Shown here: positions 8,682-17,318 of the stretch, piece after piece
Layout: every line of letters begins with the position of its first letter
Position numbering within the stretch: the first letter of the stretch is position 1
Assembly: GCA_029883265.1 (NCBI GenBank)
Contig: JAOUJM010000003.1
Span: 1 to 56,525 of the forward strand
Length of the DNA stretch: 56,525 bases
Source: Gammaproteobacteria bacterium
GTDB taxonomy: Bacteria > Pseudomonadota > Gammaproteobacteria > S012-40
Direction of reading: 5' to 3'
Made by a program: the position numbers and the translations under genes
Notes under the pieces: generated by a model
Seen by the model: the letters and a program-made list of their open reading frames with translations, nothing else
What the model was told of the DNA's origin: nothing
Databases searched by the model: none

Positions 8682-9686
8682 GTGAAACGTTTTCCTTTGG
8701 AGTTGAAAAAACTAAGCACGACAGTCCTGTTGTTAGCTTTTGCATTAAGTATATTCAGCTTGTCAGCAAGTGCTAACAAACCCGAATATCAGCAAAAAGA
8801 ACTTGCGGCTGACGTATTCGCGCGTGTGGGTGATGAGACCATTCCTATGAAAACTTTCGAGGCCGCCTATCGAGACGGCATTCGCAAGCGGTTTTATCAT
8901 GGAAAAATTCCACAAGCACAGCTTGATGCATTTAAGACAGAAGTTTCACAAAACTTGATTGATCAAGTGTTGTTAATTGCAGAAGCAAAACGCCGCGGCA
9001 TCAGTGTCGACAAACAAAATATTCAAGCGCAAATTGATGTTTATGAAAAACGTTATAGTCAATCAGAGCATTGGAAAACACACAAAGCCAGCATGATTGA
9101 AAACCTCACACGGGTATTTGCTGAGCAAGACTTATTACAAAAACTTGAAACCCAAGTGCGACAAATACCTGAGCCTAGTGAGCAAGATATTAAAACGTTT
9201 TACCAAAACAATCCTGCATTGTTTACCACGCCAGCACGTGACCGTTTATCCTTGATTTTGTTAAAAGTAGCGCCGTCATCAGCTGGTGATGTTTGGCAAG
9301 CGGCTTATGAGGAAGCGCAGCAATTGATTTCGCGTTTAAATAAAGGTGCTGACTTTGCTCAATTGGCGCGCATTCATTCTGGGGATGAAAGTGCAAGCAA
9401 AGGTGGTGATATGGGTTTTCTGCACCAAGGTATGTTGGCCAAACCCGCGCAAGCGGTAGTTGATGCACTACAACCCGGTGAAGTTTCCATGCCCGTCGGA
9501 TTGCTCAGCGGAGTTGCTATTTTTCGACTTGATGCACGGCAAGCAGCCGAGTTGAATCAATTGAATAAAGTGGCGGAACGGGCGAAGCAGCTATATCAAC
9601 GCCAAGCGCAGGAAAATGCGTGGGCAGATTTAAAAGAACGCTTAAGGTTAAACGCAGCAGTAGCAATTAATAGCGCTGCATACTAG
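8682..9686 (+). CDS. PpiC-type peptidyl-prolyl cis-trans isomerase, exported
   Basis: 334 residues: an N-terminal signal peptide (ending near SLSASA), a SurA/PrsA-like helical chaperone domain containing FARVGDETIPM and the LIDQVLLIAEAKRRGI helix, then a parvulin (PpiC) rotamase domain in roughly the last third with LILLKVAP, FAQLARIHSGDES, GGDMGFL and ALQPGEVS. It should act in the periplasm on secreted substrates. Such isomerases recur in multiheme cytochrome clusters and are presumed to help fold the cytochromes or the barrel. The GTG at 8682 has AAGG nine bases upstream and gives a clean signal peptide; a TTG at 8637 inside the previous gene is much less likely. Confidence 0.88.
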   Translation: MKRFPLELKKLSTTVLLLAFALSIFSLSASANKPEYQQKELAADVFARVGDETIPMKTFEAAYRDGIRKRFYHGKIPQAQLDAFKTEVSQNLIDQVLLIAEAKRRGISVDKQNIQAQIDVYEKRYSQSEHWKTHKASMIENLTRVFAEQDLLQKLETQVRQIPEPSEQDIKTFYQNNPALFTTPARDRLSLILLKVAPSSAGDVWQAAYEEAQQLISRLNKGADFAQLARIHSGDESASKGGDMGFLHQGMLAKPAQAVVDALQPGEVSMPVGLLSGVAIFRLDARQAAELNQLNKVAERAKQLYQRQAQENAWADLKERLRLNAAVAINSAAY

Positions 9687-9720
9687 CGTTTACGAGGAAA
9701 GGGAGAAGAGGGAGTACTGA

Positions 9721-11574
9721 ATGCATATAATGCATGCAGTCGTTGTGTCCATGAATAAGTTTGCGCATACAAATTTCTTGGCCGTACTAGTCGGCGTTTT
9801 GTTGTTGAGTCAAAATGGCTTGCTGCAAGCGCGTGCGCTTTCTCTTGGTGTGGGCGGAAATATAGGATATTTTCATACCTTCAATCAAGCTGAGGGCGGC
9901 ACACGTTCAGCCAGTGATAATTTCTTAATGGCAATTCAAGCCAATGGTTTTGTGATGGAGCCGTGGCTGTTGAAGGTTGACGGTAATCTAGTTGCCAACT
10001 TAAATAAAAGCGGCACAGCCTACGCTAATAACGAGTCCCATGTGCTTTCAGGTGGTATCAATCTTCACCTGTTTTCCCAAAGCCGATTCCCTAATGTGGT
10101 TTCTTATCGTCGCTCAACACGAGCCTCAGACATTGATGTCAGTCTGAAACGAGTACAAGATGAAAAATCCTTAGGTGAGCTAGTCGCGGTTGCAATGGAT
10201 GATGATTATCTTGCGACGAATGTTTCGGTGCGCCAGGGTTTGTTATTGCCGTCGGGAAATCGTTTTGATTTATGGTATAGCAATAGTGTTCGAGGCTCGG
10301 GTTTGTTTGGTATGGTTGAAGACGAGAACCTGGGCGGAAAATTCAAAGCGCGTTGGTTGGGACATAATCTTTATGTGGATGTCATTAATCAAACTCAATC
10401 GCATAGTTTGTCACCTAAGTTATCTGATAATTTCACATTCTCGTTAATGCATAATTTCTTTCCTAGTAGTGATTATTATATTAAGTCCTTGGTGAGCCAT
10501 TACCAAGTTGACAATAAAACCGAAGAGAGTAACGGTTTTTTTGTGGCGAATAGCAATACTGCATTAACGCAATATCACAGCATGTTTTATTGGCGCGCGC
10601 CGTATAAACCTTATTCTGTCTCAGGTTCCATGCGTTTTCACCGCAAGGAACGTGATACCGGGTTTGATAATAATGAAACTGATCAGAAAAATGCTTTTGG
10701 TTCTTTGACATTTGATTGGGAATTGAATCGTCGAGTGCGCATGTCAATGGCCGGAAATGTTTCGGTGATTGATTCTGATCAAGACAATAGTGCGGGTGGC
10801 ACAGCGCAATTGTTATTGTCCTATCGTTCAGGGCAAAATATTTTTGGCTGGCTCGGTGGTTTGACGCATAGTTGGTATATGGATGGTGGTATTGGTAATC
10901 GTGTCGAAGCACATTATGACGACGCGGATATAGCATCGACATTTAATGCAGGTGTGGGTCATCACGGCAATAAACAATGGCTCACGGGTAACCGCTCCAG
11001 TGCACGTTTGGGTTTTAGCCAAAGTGTAAGAGCGTATACCACGCCATTAAATACGCTAAGTGAAGTAAATGCCGACGTGGACAGTCTGGATTTAACCCAT
11101 ACAGCAAGTTTGAGTCATCAAGCAGGAATCCGTAAAATACGCTCGTATTCCCAGATTACGTTTATGGATTCACGCAAACTGTTAGAAGACTTTGATATTC
11201 AGGTGGTTAATGCACAGGCGTCGGGAAGTTATCCATTAAACCGTCTGAGTAGCGCGGGATTGAATGCGGCATTGCAATCGACGCGTAGGAACACAGAACA
11301 AAGCCAATCCGAAGGCTTTCAAACATCGATTACCGCGCAAATTAACTACCAACACGCACGGTTGTTTGGTATATATAAGCTCAAGTTACGTGGCAAATAT
11401 GATGTTTCTGCTAACTTGACTGAACGATTTGGAAATCGTTACCGGAACGATGCTGAAATGCGCCTCAGCTATCTTCTTGGTAAATTGTCGACTGCTGTTG
11501 TTGGTCGCGTAATAAAAAATGATTCAGGTTCGCCTGCATTAATGGGTATGGTTCACTTGAATCGACAGTTCTAG
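9721..11574 (+). CDS. Large outer-membrane beta-barrel protein, putative conduit porin
   Basis: 617 residues with a signal peptide (VLVGVLLLSQNGLLQARA) and a long succession of alternating hydrophobic/polar strands ending in the classic outer-membrane signature MVHLNRQF with terminal Phe. Aromatic girdle residues are frequent. No TonB box or plug is present. It lies directly downstream of the isomerase and between cytochrome genes, the position taken by the barrel in porin-cytochrome conduits of other bacteria (MtrB/PioB and Geobacter Omb types). It shows no clear sequence signature of the MtrB family, such as an N-terminal CxxC, so its equivalence is inferred from context. ATG at 9721 with AGGGAG upstream; ATG 9730 and 9751 are alternatives. 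Confidence 0.75.
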   Translation: MHIMHAVVVSMNKFAHTNFLAVLVGVLLLSQNGLLQARALSLGVGGNIGYFHTFNQAEGGTRSASDNFLMAIQANGFVMEPWLLKVDGNLVANLNKSGTAYANNESHVLSGGINLHLFSQSRFPNVVSYRRSTRASDIDVSLKRVQDEKSLGELVAVAMDDDYLATNVSVRQGLLLPSGNRFDLWYSNSVRGSGLFGMVEDENLGGKFKARWLGHNLYVDVINQTQSHSLSPKLSDNFTFSLMHNFFPSSDYYIKSLVSHYQVDNKTEESNGFFVANSNTALTQYHSMFYWRAPYKPYSVSGSMRFHRKERDTGFDNNETDQKNAFGSLTFDWELNRRVRMSMAGNVSVIDSDQDNSAGGTAQLLLSYRSGQNIFGWLGGLTHSWYMDGGIGNRVEAHYDDADIASTFNAGVGHHGNKQWLTGNRSSARLGFSQSVRAYTTPLNTLSEVNADVDSLDLTHTASLSHQAGIRKIRSYSQITFMDSRKLLEDFDIQVVNAQASGSYPLNRLSSAGLNAALQSTRRNTEQSQSEGFQTSITAQINYQHARLFGIYKLKLRGKYDVSANLTERFGNRYRNDAEMRLSYLLGKLSTAVVGRVIKNDSGSPALMGMVHLNRQF

Positions 11575-11645
11575 CCTTAGAGGGGGGATCTTCTTAGGGT
11601 TATTGTAGGGTTTTATCGGTTTTTTCCATAAGACCTAGCTGATAA

Positions 11646-11677
11646 TGTGACGCTTTGGTTGATAAAAGCTTGTCACA
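11646..11677. promoter_or_regulatory. TGTGA...TCACA inverted repeat upstream of triheme cytochrome
   Basis: TGTGAC (11646-11651) and GTCACA (11672-11677), with CTTT and AAAG further inside, form an inverted repeat with 22 bases between the pentamers. It lies about 140 bases before the start at 11817. The 10-mer GCTTGTCACA is shared with the element at 7650-7685. Confidence 0.3.
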
Positions 11678-11816
11678 CGGTATCATGTCCCACTGCAACA
11701 CGGGTTGATGCGCAAGCTAAAAAAACGGGCTTTGAAACGCTTGTCGTCAGAAGATGCTAAGAAGAGCATGTTCAAAGTTTATTAAATTAGTCAAAAATTA
11801 AACGGAGAATGTAGTT

Positions 11817-12242
11817 ATGAATGCCAATACGGAGCGTACTGCTGCTTGGAAGCTGGCCCTCTTAGGGGTCATAGTTTGGGTAGGGGCGACTTTAATGCCG
11901 CAGCCTGCACAAGCGGAATATGCTGATGTCGTTATAAACAACTATGCCGATGCGGCCGGTATGCGGCCTGTGGTTTTCCCGCATTGGTATCACCGTATTC
12001 GTTTTCGTTGCAAAGTTTGTCACGCAGACTTGGGCTTTAAATTTAAAGCCGGCGGAAACAAAATCACTATGGCAAAGATAATTGATGGTAAGTTCTGTGG
12101 AGCTTGTCACAATGGTGAAATTTCTTGGTCAGTTGAGAACTGCGGCATGTGTCATTCCGGTATTCCTGGAACACCAACGCATATCGCAGGAAGCACAGTT
12201 CAGCAATTGGTCGCACCGGCCTATAAAGCGCTGAAGAAGTAA
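11817..12242 (+). CDS. c7-type triheme cytochrome
   Basis: 141 residues with a signal segment (LALLGVIVWVGATLMPQPAQA) and three heme motifs CKVCH, CGACH and CGMCH in the spacing of the c(7)-type triheme domain. The axial His residues are seen in VVFPHWYHRIRFRC. Predicted periplasmic electron carrier. Compared with the related proteins at 12267 and 14627 it lacks their long N-terminal region and has HADLGFKFKAGG between motifs. ATG preceded by CGGAGA. Start of a new transcription segment after a 242-base gap, followed 24 bases later by the next cytochrome. Confidence 0.9.
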   Translation: MNANTERTAAWKLALLGVIVWVGATLMPQPAQAEYADVVINNYADAAGMRPVVFPHWYHRIRFRCKVCHADLGFKFKAGGNKITMAKIIDGKFCGACHNGEISWSVENCGMCHSGIPGTPTHIAGSTVQQLVAPAYKALKK

Positions 12243-12266
12243 ACATCGGACACAAGGAAAATCGTC

Positions 12267-12971
12267 ATGAAAAATACGATCAAGAAAATTACTTTAGCTG
12301 CAAGTCTGGTGGCCTTACCCTTCATCGTAAGCGCAGCTGACTCGCAAGGTGGAAGCTTAATGATGGCAGCAACAACCGCTGTTAGCTCTGCGGAGATTAC
12401 AGGTTCTGTGCCTGAAAAATTAAGCGTATCTAATGCAAACGTATTCAATCGTTTGTTGAAGAAAGAGAAGGATCCCAATGCGGCTCCGCCGGATGATGGT
12501 TATCATGATCCAGCTAATGATGCGACCACTGCATTGCAACCACCAAAAGTGGCTTATGAAGGTTTGCCAACTACTGAGTTTGGTAATCGCGTTGACTGGG
12601 TAAAAGCATTGGATAGTGGGAAATTGAATCCTCGTTATGATCGCCAGGACCCAGATGTTGAACCATTTGTGATGGATCTTGATATTGTGCGTCCAGTTAA
12701 AGCGTCTGTGCCTGATGTGGTATTCCCACATAAGCCGCATACGCAATGGTTGCACTGTTCAAACTGTCATCCAAAGATTTTCGTACCACAGCGTTTATCC
12801 AATCAAATAAACATGTCTGCGATTATTCTTGGACAAAAATGCGGTGTTTGTCATGGAAAAGTATCTTTTCCACCGACCACCAAGTCCTGCAAAAAATGTC
12901 ACTCGAAAGAAAAACCAGCCAACTGGAAGCCACCTTTGAGTGAAGCAAGTGTGAAAAATCCCTGGCGTTAA
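12267..12971 (+). CDS. c7-type triheme cytochrome with extended N-terminus
   Basis: 234 residues. After a signal peptide (cleavage after IVSAA) comes a roughly 100-residue region with GYHDPANDATTALQPP and WVKALDSGKLNPR, then the triheme domain: VVFPHKPHTQWLHCSNCH, CGVCHGKVSFPP and CKKCH. The same pre-domain and heme domain recur in the protein at 14627, so the two are close paralogues. The pre-domain motif HDP-x-N...LQPP may bind a partner in this cluster; that is inference. ATG with AAGGA upstream. A strong hairpin lies 21 bases after the stop. Confidence 0.9.
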   Translation: MKNTIKKITLAASLVALPFIVSAADSQGGSLMMAATTAVSSAEITGSVPEKLSVSNANVFNRLLKKEKDPNAAPPDDGYHDPANDATTALQPPKVAYEGLPTTEFGNRVDWVKALDSGKLNPRYDRQDPDVEPFVMDLDIVRPVKASVPDVVFPHKPHTQWLHCSNCHPKIFVPQRLSNQINMSAIILGQKCGVCHGKVSFPPTTKSCKKCHSKEKPANWKPPLSEASVKNPWR

Positions 12972-12991
12972 ACTGGGATAATCTTAAATCG

Positions 12992-13028
12992 AAATACATC
13001 TCTCCGTTGGAGAGGTGTATTTCATTTT
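12992..13028 (+). terminator. Hairpin between cytochrome and cupredoxin lipoprotein genes
   Basis: AAATACATCTCTCC (12992-13005) pairs with GGAGAGGTGTATTT (13009-13022) over 14 bp with one G-T pair and a three-base loop, followed by CATTTTAG. The T-run is weak, so this may be a leaky terminator or an mRNA-stabilising hairpin that lowers expression of downstream genes relative to the cytochromes. Confidence 0.55.
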
Positions 13029-13086
13029 AGGGAAATTGAAACATCTAAGGTTATAGCTTGTAGCGAGTTGTTCACAGGAAGATTTT

Positions 13087-14625
13087 ATGCAAAGTGCACG
13101 CATGGTGAAGGGAATAGTCGTTGTAGGGCTAATGCTTGCGATTAGTGGCTGTAGCAAATTAGATCAATTTTTTTTTGGCAAACCCGCTGAAGAAAAAATA
13201 ATAAAAGTTGAAAAGAAGCCTGTAGAAAAAAAACCAGCCAAGAAAAAAGAATTATCTGAAGACGAAGATCTTAATATTGTTTCAACACCTGTCGTAGCAG
13301 AAACCACTACGATTGTTAAAGAAGAACTAAGTGCGCCCCCTAGTGAAGTCAAAGCTGAAACAAATGAGTCAGCTAAAACCGAAGCAAAACCAAGTGTCGA
13401 ACTACCAAAAGACCCTAATACTTTTTTAGTTCAAGCAGGTGTTAAAGATGTGAATCACCCAAGCTTCGGTACCGGAGATAAACGTGGTTTTATCGTCAAT
13501 GGACAACAAGGAAAACCCTTGGTTCTAGTGCGTGGGCAAGAATATACCTTCCAAGTACGAACCGGAGTGCAGCATGATTTCTATATAAGCACTAATCCCA
13601 TGGGTTGGGGTGCAGCAGCGTTCCTTGATGGTGTTAAAGGTCAATTTACCTATAATGGCGATGTCAGTTTCATTCCGACAAAAGAAGCGCCTGGTGAATT
13701 GTATTACCAATGTCGTAATCACAAAGCCATGGGTGGCAAATTGCTGTTAGTCAATGACGAAGTTGAACAAAAGAGTGTATTGCAGCAGGTTGCGAAAGCA
13801 GTTGAGACTGGGTTGGCGCAGCGTCAACAACTCTCTGCCGAAAAAAACTTAGATCCTGCGAAGGTCAAGCAGAAAGTCAGTTATGCAGGTATGCTTATTC
13901 AGTTTAAGAGCAAAGATTTGGATGCAGCAACGGCAACTGAACTCAACACGAAATTTTCCCATGCAAACACCGCATACAACACGAATGATTTCGCAACTGC
14001 ATTAAAGCTCGCAACGGAAGTCGCAGATTTTTTTAATGCTAAAAAAGCACAAGAACCGGTCGGTCCTAGCGAAGAAGAAATAGCAGAACAGAAAGCGGAA
14101 TATGAAGAATTGATCGCTAGCATAAATAGTTTTCGCGACTCCCATATTATTGTTCACAAGCAAGCCGAACTTAATGACAAAGGCCCAAAGCCGCAAGATT
14201 ACGATAAGAAAAAAGTTAAACAATTAGAAAAAGAAGCAGATGAGTTTGCAAAAAGGGAAGATTACAAACAAGCGATTAGCACTTTAAGAAAAGCAGAACG
14301 TGAAATCACCTTGGCCTTGAACGCAATGTTGAATCAGCAAACTTTGGTTTACGAATTAAAGTTTGACACACCTAAAGATGAATTTGAATATGAAGTTAAA
14401 CGCTACAAGAGTTATGAAGAGTTAATTCCGGTTGCTTTAGAAGTTAAGAAGCCCAAGCCTGGTTCAATCAAGTTAATGGAAATGTTTAAAAAGAAAGCGA
14501 CCTTTTTCGCAGAAAAAGCTCAAGAGTCTGCCGATAAGGACAACTATCCAGAAGCACTGGTAATTATTAAAGACGCAACTAAAGAGATACGCCGGGGGCT
14601 AATGTCTTTAGGGGTGATGATGTAG
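13087..14625 (+). CDS. Cupredoxin-domain lipoprotein with helical C-terminus
   Basis: 512 residues. The lipobox ISGC puts the lipidated Cys at about residue 22, followed by a charged Lys/Glu linker. Residues about 114-225 form a cupredoxin-like domain: FIVNGQQGKPLVLVRGQEY, then QHDF with His163, and YYQCRNHKAMGG with Cys209, His212 and Met215. This is the His-Cys-His-Met set of a type-1 copper site. The remaining half is Lys/Glu-rich and helical, with repeating TPR-like segments (FATALKLATEVADFF, YKQAISTLRKAEREI, YPEALVIIKDATKEI). Predicted membrane-tethered copper electron carrier or scaffold within the cytochrome cluster. The combination of a blue-copper-like site with a helical repeat tail is unusual. 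Co-directional with cytochromes on both sides; the next gene begins one base after its stop. Confidence 0.8.
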   Translation: MQSARMVKGIVVVGLMLAISGCSKLDQFFFGKPAEEKIIKVEKKPVEKKPAKKKELSEDEDLNIVSTPVVAETTTIVKEELSAPPSEVKAETNESAKTEAKPSVELPKDPNTFLVQAGVKDVNHPSFGTGDKRGFIVNGQQGKPLVLVRGQEYTFQVRTGVQHDFYISTNPMGWGAAAFLDGVKGQFTYNGDVSFIPTKEAPGELYYQCRNHKAMGGKLLLVNDEVEQKSVLQQVAKAVETGLAQRQQLSAEKNLDPAKVKQKVSYAGMLIQFKSKDLDAATATELNTKFSHANTAYNTNDFATALKLATEVADFFNAKKAQEPVGPSEEEIAEQKAEYEELIASINSFRDSHIIVHKQAELNDKGPKPQDYDKKKVKQLEKEADEFAKREDYKQAISTLRKAEREITLALNAMLNQQTLVYELKFDTPKDEFEYEVKRYKSYEELIPVALEVKKPKPGSIKLMEMFKKKATFFAEKAQESADKDNYPEALVIIKDATKEIRRGLMSLGVMM

Positions 14626-14626
14626 C

Positions 14627-15259
14627 ATGAAAAAATTAGAGAGAGTTAATATGCGGACAACATTACCGAAAAAAACAAGTCGATTGATTAGTTTATCAGT
14701 CAGTCTTGTTTTGATTTCTATGTTTTCTTCCTTAGTCCATAGCGAGGCAAAGCCGAGTAAGGGGCAATATGAGGAAAGTTCGGGGCATTTTCAGTTACAT
14801 GGTGATGTTGTGCCAATAGCTGAAGACGGAATTCATGATCCAAATAACGAAGCGGTGCAAATTCTTCAGCCGCCGGCCGAAGCGATGTTGAACTTTCCGC
14901 GAGATAAACGCGGCATTATCAATTGGGTTGATACGCTAGACAAGGGATTAATTAATCCGCGTACCGGTTTAACTGGAACCGAAAAAATGCATGCGGTGGA
15001 TTTTGATGTCATTTTTCAAAATACCGCCTCCATGCCTTATGTGCGTTTTCCACATCGGCCGCATACGATTTGGTTAACGTGTAAGAATTGTCATCCAGGA
15101 ATATTTATTCCACAGCGCGGCTCCAATCCTGTCACGATGGCAGCGATTATGCGAGGCGAGTATTGTGGTGTGTGTCATGGAAAAGTGGCGTTTCCGCCCT
15201 ATGAGTGTGATAGATGTCATCGAGAACCGAGAAAAAGCGTAGGTTTGCGTTACAAATAA
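14627..15259 (+). CDS. c7-type triheme cytochrome with extended N-terminus
   Basis: 210 residues, paralogous to the protein at 12267. Signal segment, then GIHDPNNEAVQILQPP and WVDTLDKGLINPR, then the triheme domain with VRFPHRPHTIWLTCKNCH, CGVCHGKVAFPP and CDRCH. ATG 14627 lies one base after the upstream stop, implying translational coupling; ATG 14651 (MRTTLPKK) with GAGAG upstream also gives a good signal peptide and may be the true start. Predicted periplasmic. Confidence 0.88.
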   Translation: MKKLERVNMRTTLPKKTSRLISLSVSLVLISMFSSLVHSEAKPSKGQYEESSGHFQLHGDVVPIAEDGIHDPNNEAVQILQPPAEAMLNFPRDKRGIINWVDTLDKGLINPRTGLTGTEKMHAVDFDVIFQNTASMPYVRFPHRPHTIWLTCKNCHPGIFIPQRGSNPVTMAAIMRGEYCGVCHGKVAFPPYECDRCHREPRKSVGLRYK

Positions 15260-16248
15260 GCAAGCTTTGCTCTGTTACTTTAATAATGTTTTGCACGATT
15301 ACCTCGGCGCAAGCTCAGCCTGTGGCGGTGAAGCAATCCGCGTCTTTGCGGTTTGTCGAAATTATCAAAACCCTCGCAAATACCACGCATCCGATATTGG
15401 AAGCGTTTATTGGGCAAAACACGATTACGCTCAAACGACCTGTAGCCGCAGCTATCCGTAATAATGAATTATTCATTGCGGATGCTGAATTAGGTTTATT
15501 GATCCGCTATGACCTGAGCCGGCGAGATTCAGCGGTCTTGTATGGCGCTGGCGATAAAGCGCTAGGTGAAATCAGTGATGTCTTTGTTATGCAAGATGGT
15601 CAATCGGTGTTTGTCACAGATACCTTGGGTAAACGCGTGCTTTGGTTTGATCGCCAAGGCAATTTGAAAAAAGTGATTAAACACGGTCCTAATATTTCCC
15701 GTCCCATTGCAATTAGCGTGAATGAAAGCGCCAAAGAAATTTATGTGGCAGATGAGGTTTATAGTCATATTGTTGTTTTTGATTATAACGGCAAGCCGAT
15801 TCGTGGCATGGGTGGTCGTGGCGAAGGTGAAGGAAAATTTCGAATTATTACGGATATGATTCCAGACGGTGACGGTTTTCTTGTAAGTGATCGCATTGAG
15901 TTTAGCGTGCAATCCCTAGATGCGGCGGGACGTTATGTCTCTCATTTTGGTGATGAACATTTGATGTTCCCTACGGCCATTGCTAAAGATCAATTTGGGC
16001 GCATTTTTGTCAGCGATAAAGGTGATAGTCGCATAAAGGTTTTCAAAGACGGGCAATTGCTTGAAGATATTGGCCGTAACGGGTATGGCGAAGGTGAGTT
16101 TCGTTATATTAGCGATATGAAAATCGCAAACGATAAGTTATATGTAATGGATAGTTTAAATGGACGTATCCAGGTATTTGACATACAAGCGCCCCGTACA
16201 GCAAAAGCAGTATCGGATAAATCCGTAAAGGTGGGTTTGTTTCAGTAA
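15214..16248 (+). CDS. NHL-repeat beta-propeller protein, exported
   Basis: 344 residues. The signal peptide LCSVTLIMFCTITSAQAQ is followed by a propeller with blades such as PVAAAIRNNELFIADAELG, PIAISVNESAKEIYVADE, MFPTAIAKDQFGRIFVSD and ISDMKIANDKLYVMDSLNG. There is no lipobox, so it is probably soluble in the periplasm, unlike the other two propellers here. It overlaps the upstream cytochrome gene by 46 bases and ends directly at the next start (TAA then ATG), so it is tightly coupled. The later ATG at 15286 would destroy the signal peptide. Confidence 0.82.
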   Translation: MSSRTEKKRRFALQISKLCSVTLIMFCTITSAQAQPVAVKQSASLRFVEIIKTLANTTHPILEAFIGQNTITLKRPVAAAIRNNELFIADAELGLLIRYDLSRRDSAVLYGAGDKALGEISDVFVMQDGQSVFVTDTLGKRVLWFDRQGNLKKVIKHGPNISRPIAISVNESAKEIYVADEVYSHIVVFDYNGKPIRGMGGRGEGEGKFRIITDMIPDGDGFLVSDRIEFSVQSLDAAGRYVSHFGDEHLMFPTAIAKDQFGRIFVSDKGDSRIKVFKDGQLLEDIGRNGYGEGEFRYISDMKIANDKLYVMDSLNGRIQVFDIQAPRTAKAVSDKSVKVGLFQ

Positions 16249-17310
16249 ATGGATAAATTACATTTGCTGGTTGTTGTTCTGATATTGTTATTAGGTGCAT
16301 GTAGCAATCAGCCGAAGAAGTTGGTTTATCATACAACAACAGAACAAAAACTTTGGCCGCAAGCACCTGATGAGCCACGTTTTGTTTTTGTTGGGCAATT
16401 GACGGGTGAAAATAATTTTTATGCACTAGCACCGGAAAAAAACTATTTAAAAAAGTTCGCTTTTTGGTTAGTAGGGCTGGTAGCTGGCGAAATTGAAATC
16501 GAGTTATTGCATCGTCCTCAAACCGGTATAGTGGATGGTGACGGCAGAGTTTATGTAAGTGATGTTGGGCGTCGAGGGCTTGTGGTATTTGATCCCATTA
16601 AGGGTCGTTTACAAGTGTGGCAGCAAGCCACGGCAATGAAGACCTTTATTACGCCAATTGGCGTCGTAAAAATTGGCAATGACTTGTTTGTTGCTGACGC
16701 TGATTTGGCTATGGTTGTTCGTTTGAACAACAAAGGTGAGCCGCAAGCAAGTATTGGCTATGGCCAATTGGAACGACCGACAGGTTTGGCTTTTGATGAA
16801 ACGTCTCAACATTTGTATGTGGCGGACTCGAAAAGCCATCAGATAAAGATTTTTAATCTGGCAGGCGATCTGGTTGACACTATTGGGCAGAAGGGTTCGC
16901 ACGCAGGTGAATTTAATGGGCCGACATTTATAACGATTGCAAACCAGCAATTGTATGTGGCAGATAGTTTAAATGCACGAATCCAGATTTTGGATTTAGG
17001 TGGTAAACCCATTCGCCAGTTTGGGCGTCGTGGGAAATATATTGGCGACATGCCACAGCCAAAAGGTTTGGCAGTGGATGCTAATGGATTGATTTATGTG
17101 ATTGAATCTTTTTTTGATCATATTTTAGTGTTCAACCAAAAAGGTGAATTTCTATTACCCATTGGTGGGCACGGACAGCAAGCCGGTTTGTTTAATCACC
17201 CCAGTGGTGTATGGACTGGCAAGAATAATTTAATTTATGTTGCAGACATGATGAATAGTCGTGTACAAAGTTTTCAATATTTGAATAAGCAACAAAACGA
17301 AGGGATGTGA
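16249..17310 (+). CDS. NHL-repeat beta-propeller lipoprotein
   Basis: 353 residues with lipobox LGAC (Cys about residue 18) and, in the mature protein, LWPQAPDEPRFVFVGQL, the same lead-in as the lipoprotein at 6502. NHL blades include PTGLAFDETSQHLYVADS, PTFITIANQQLYVADSLNA and PKGLAVDANGLIYVIES. Expected to be anchored to a membrane leaflet near the cytochromes. Its stop overlaps the alternative GTG start of the next gene, which supports an operon 13087-19772. Role as scaffold or assembly factor is inferred. Confidence 0.85.
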   Translation: MDKLHLLVVVLILLLGACSNQPKKLVYHTTTEQKLWPQAPDEPRFVFVGQLTGENNFYALAPEKNYLKKFAFWLVGLVAGEIEIELLHRPQTGIVDGDGRVYVSDVGRRGLVVFDPIKGRLQVWQQATAMKTFITPIGVVKIGNDLFVADADLAMVVRLNNKGEPQASIGYGQLERPTGLAFDETSQHLYVADSKSHQIKIFNLAGDLVDTIGQKGSHAGEFNGPTFITIANQQLYVADSLNARIQILDLGGKPIRQFGRRGKYIGDMPQPKGLAVDANGLIYVIESFFDHILVFNQKGEFLLPIGGHGQQAGLFNHPSGVWTGKNNLIYVADMMNSRVQSFQYLNKQQNEGM

Positions 17311-17318
17311 GTAGGAAA

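Noticed and set aside
10481-10942. 153-residue minus-strand gene inside the barrel gene
   Set aside because: Antisense shadow rich in His, Tyr and Cys, typical of the reverse reading of barrel strands; no start signal.
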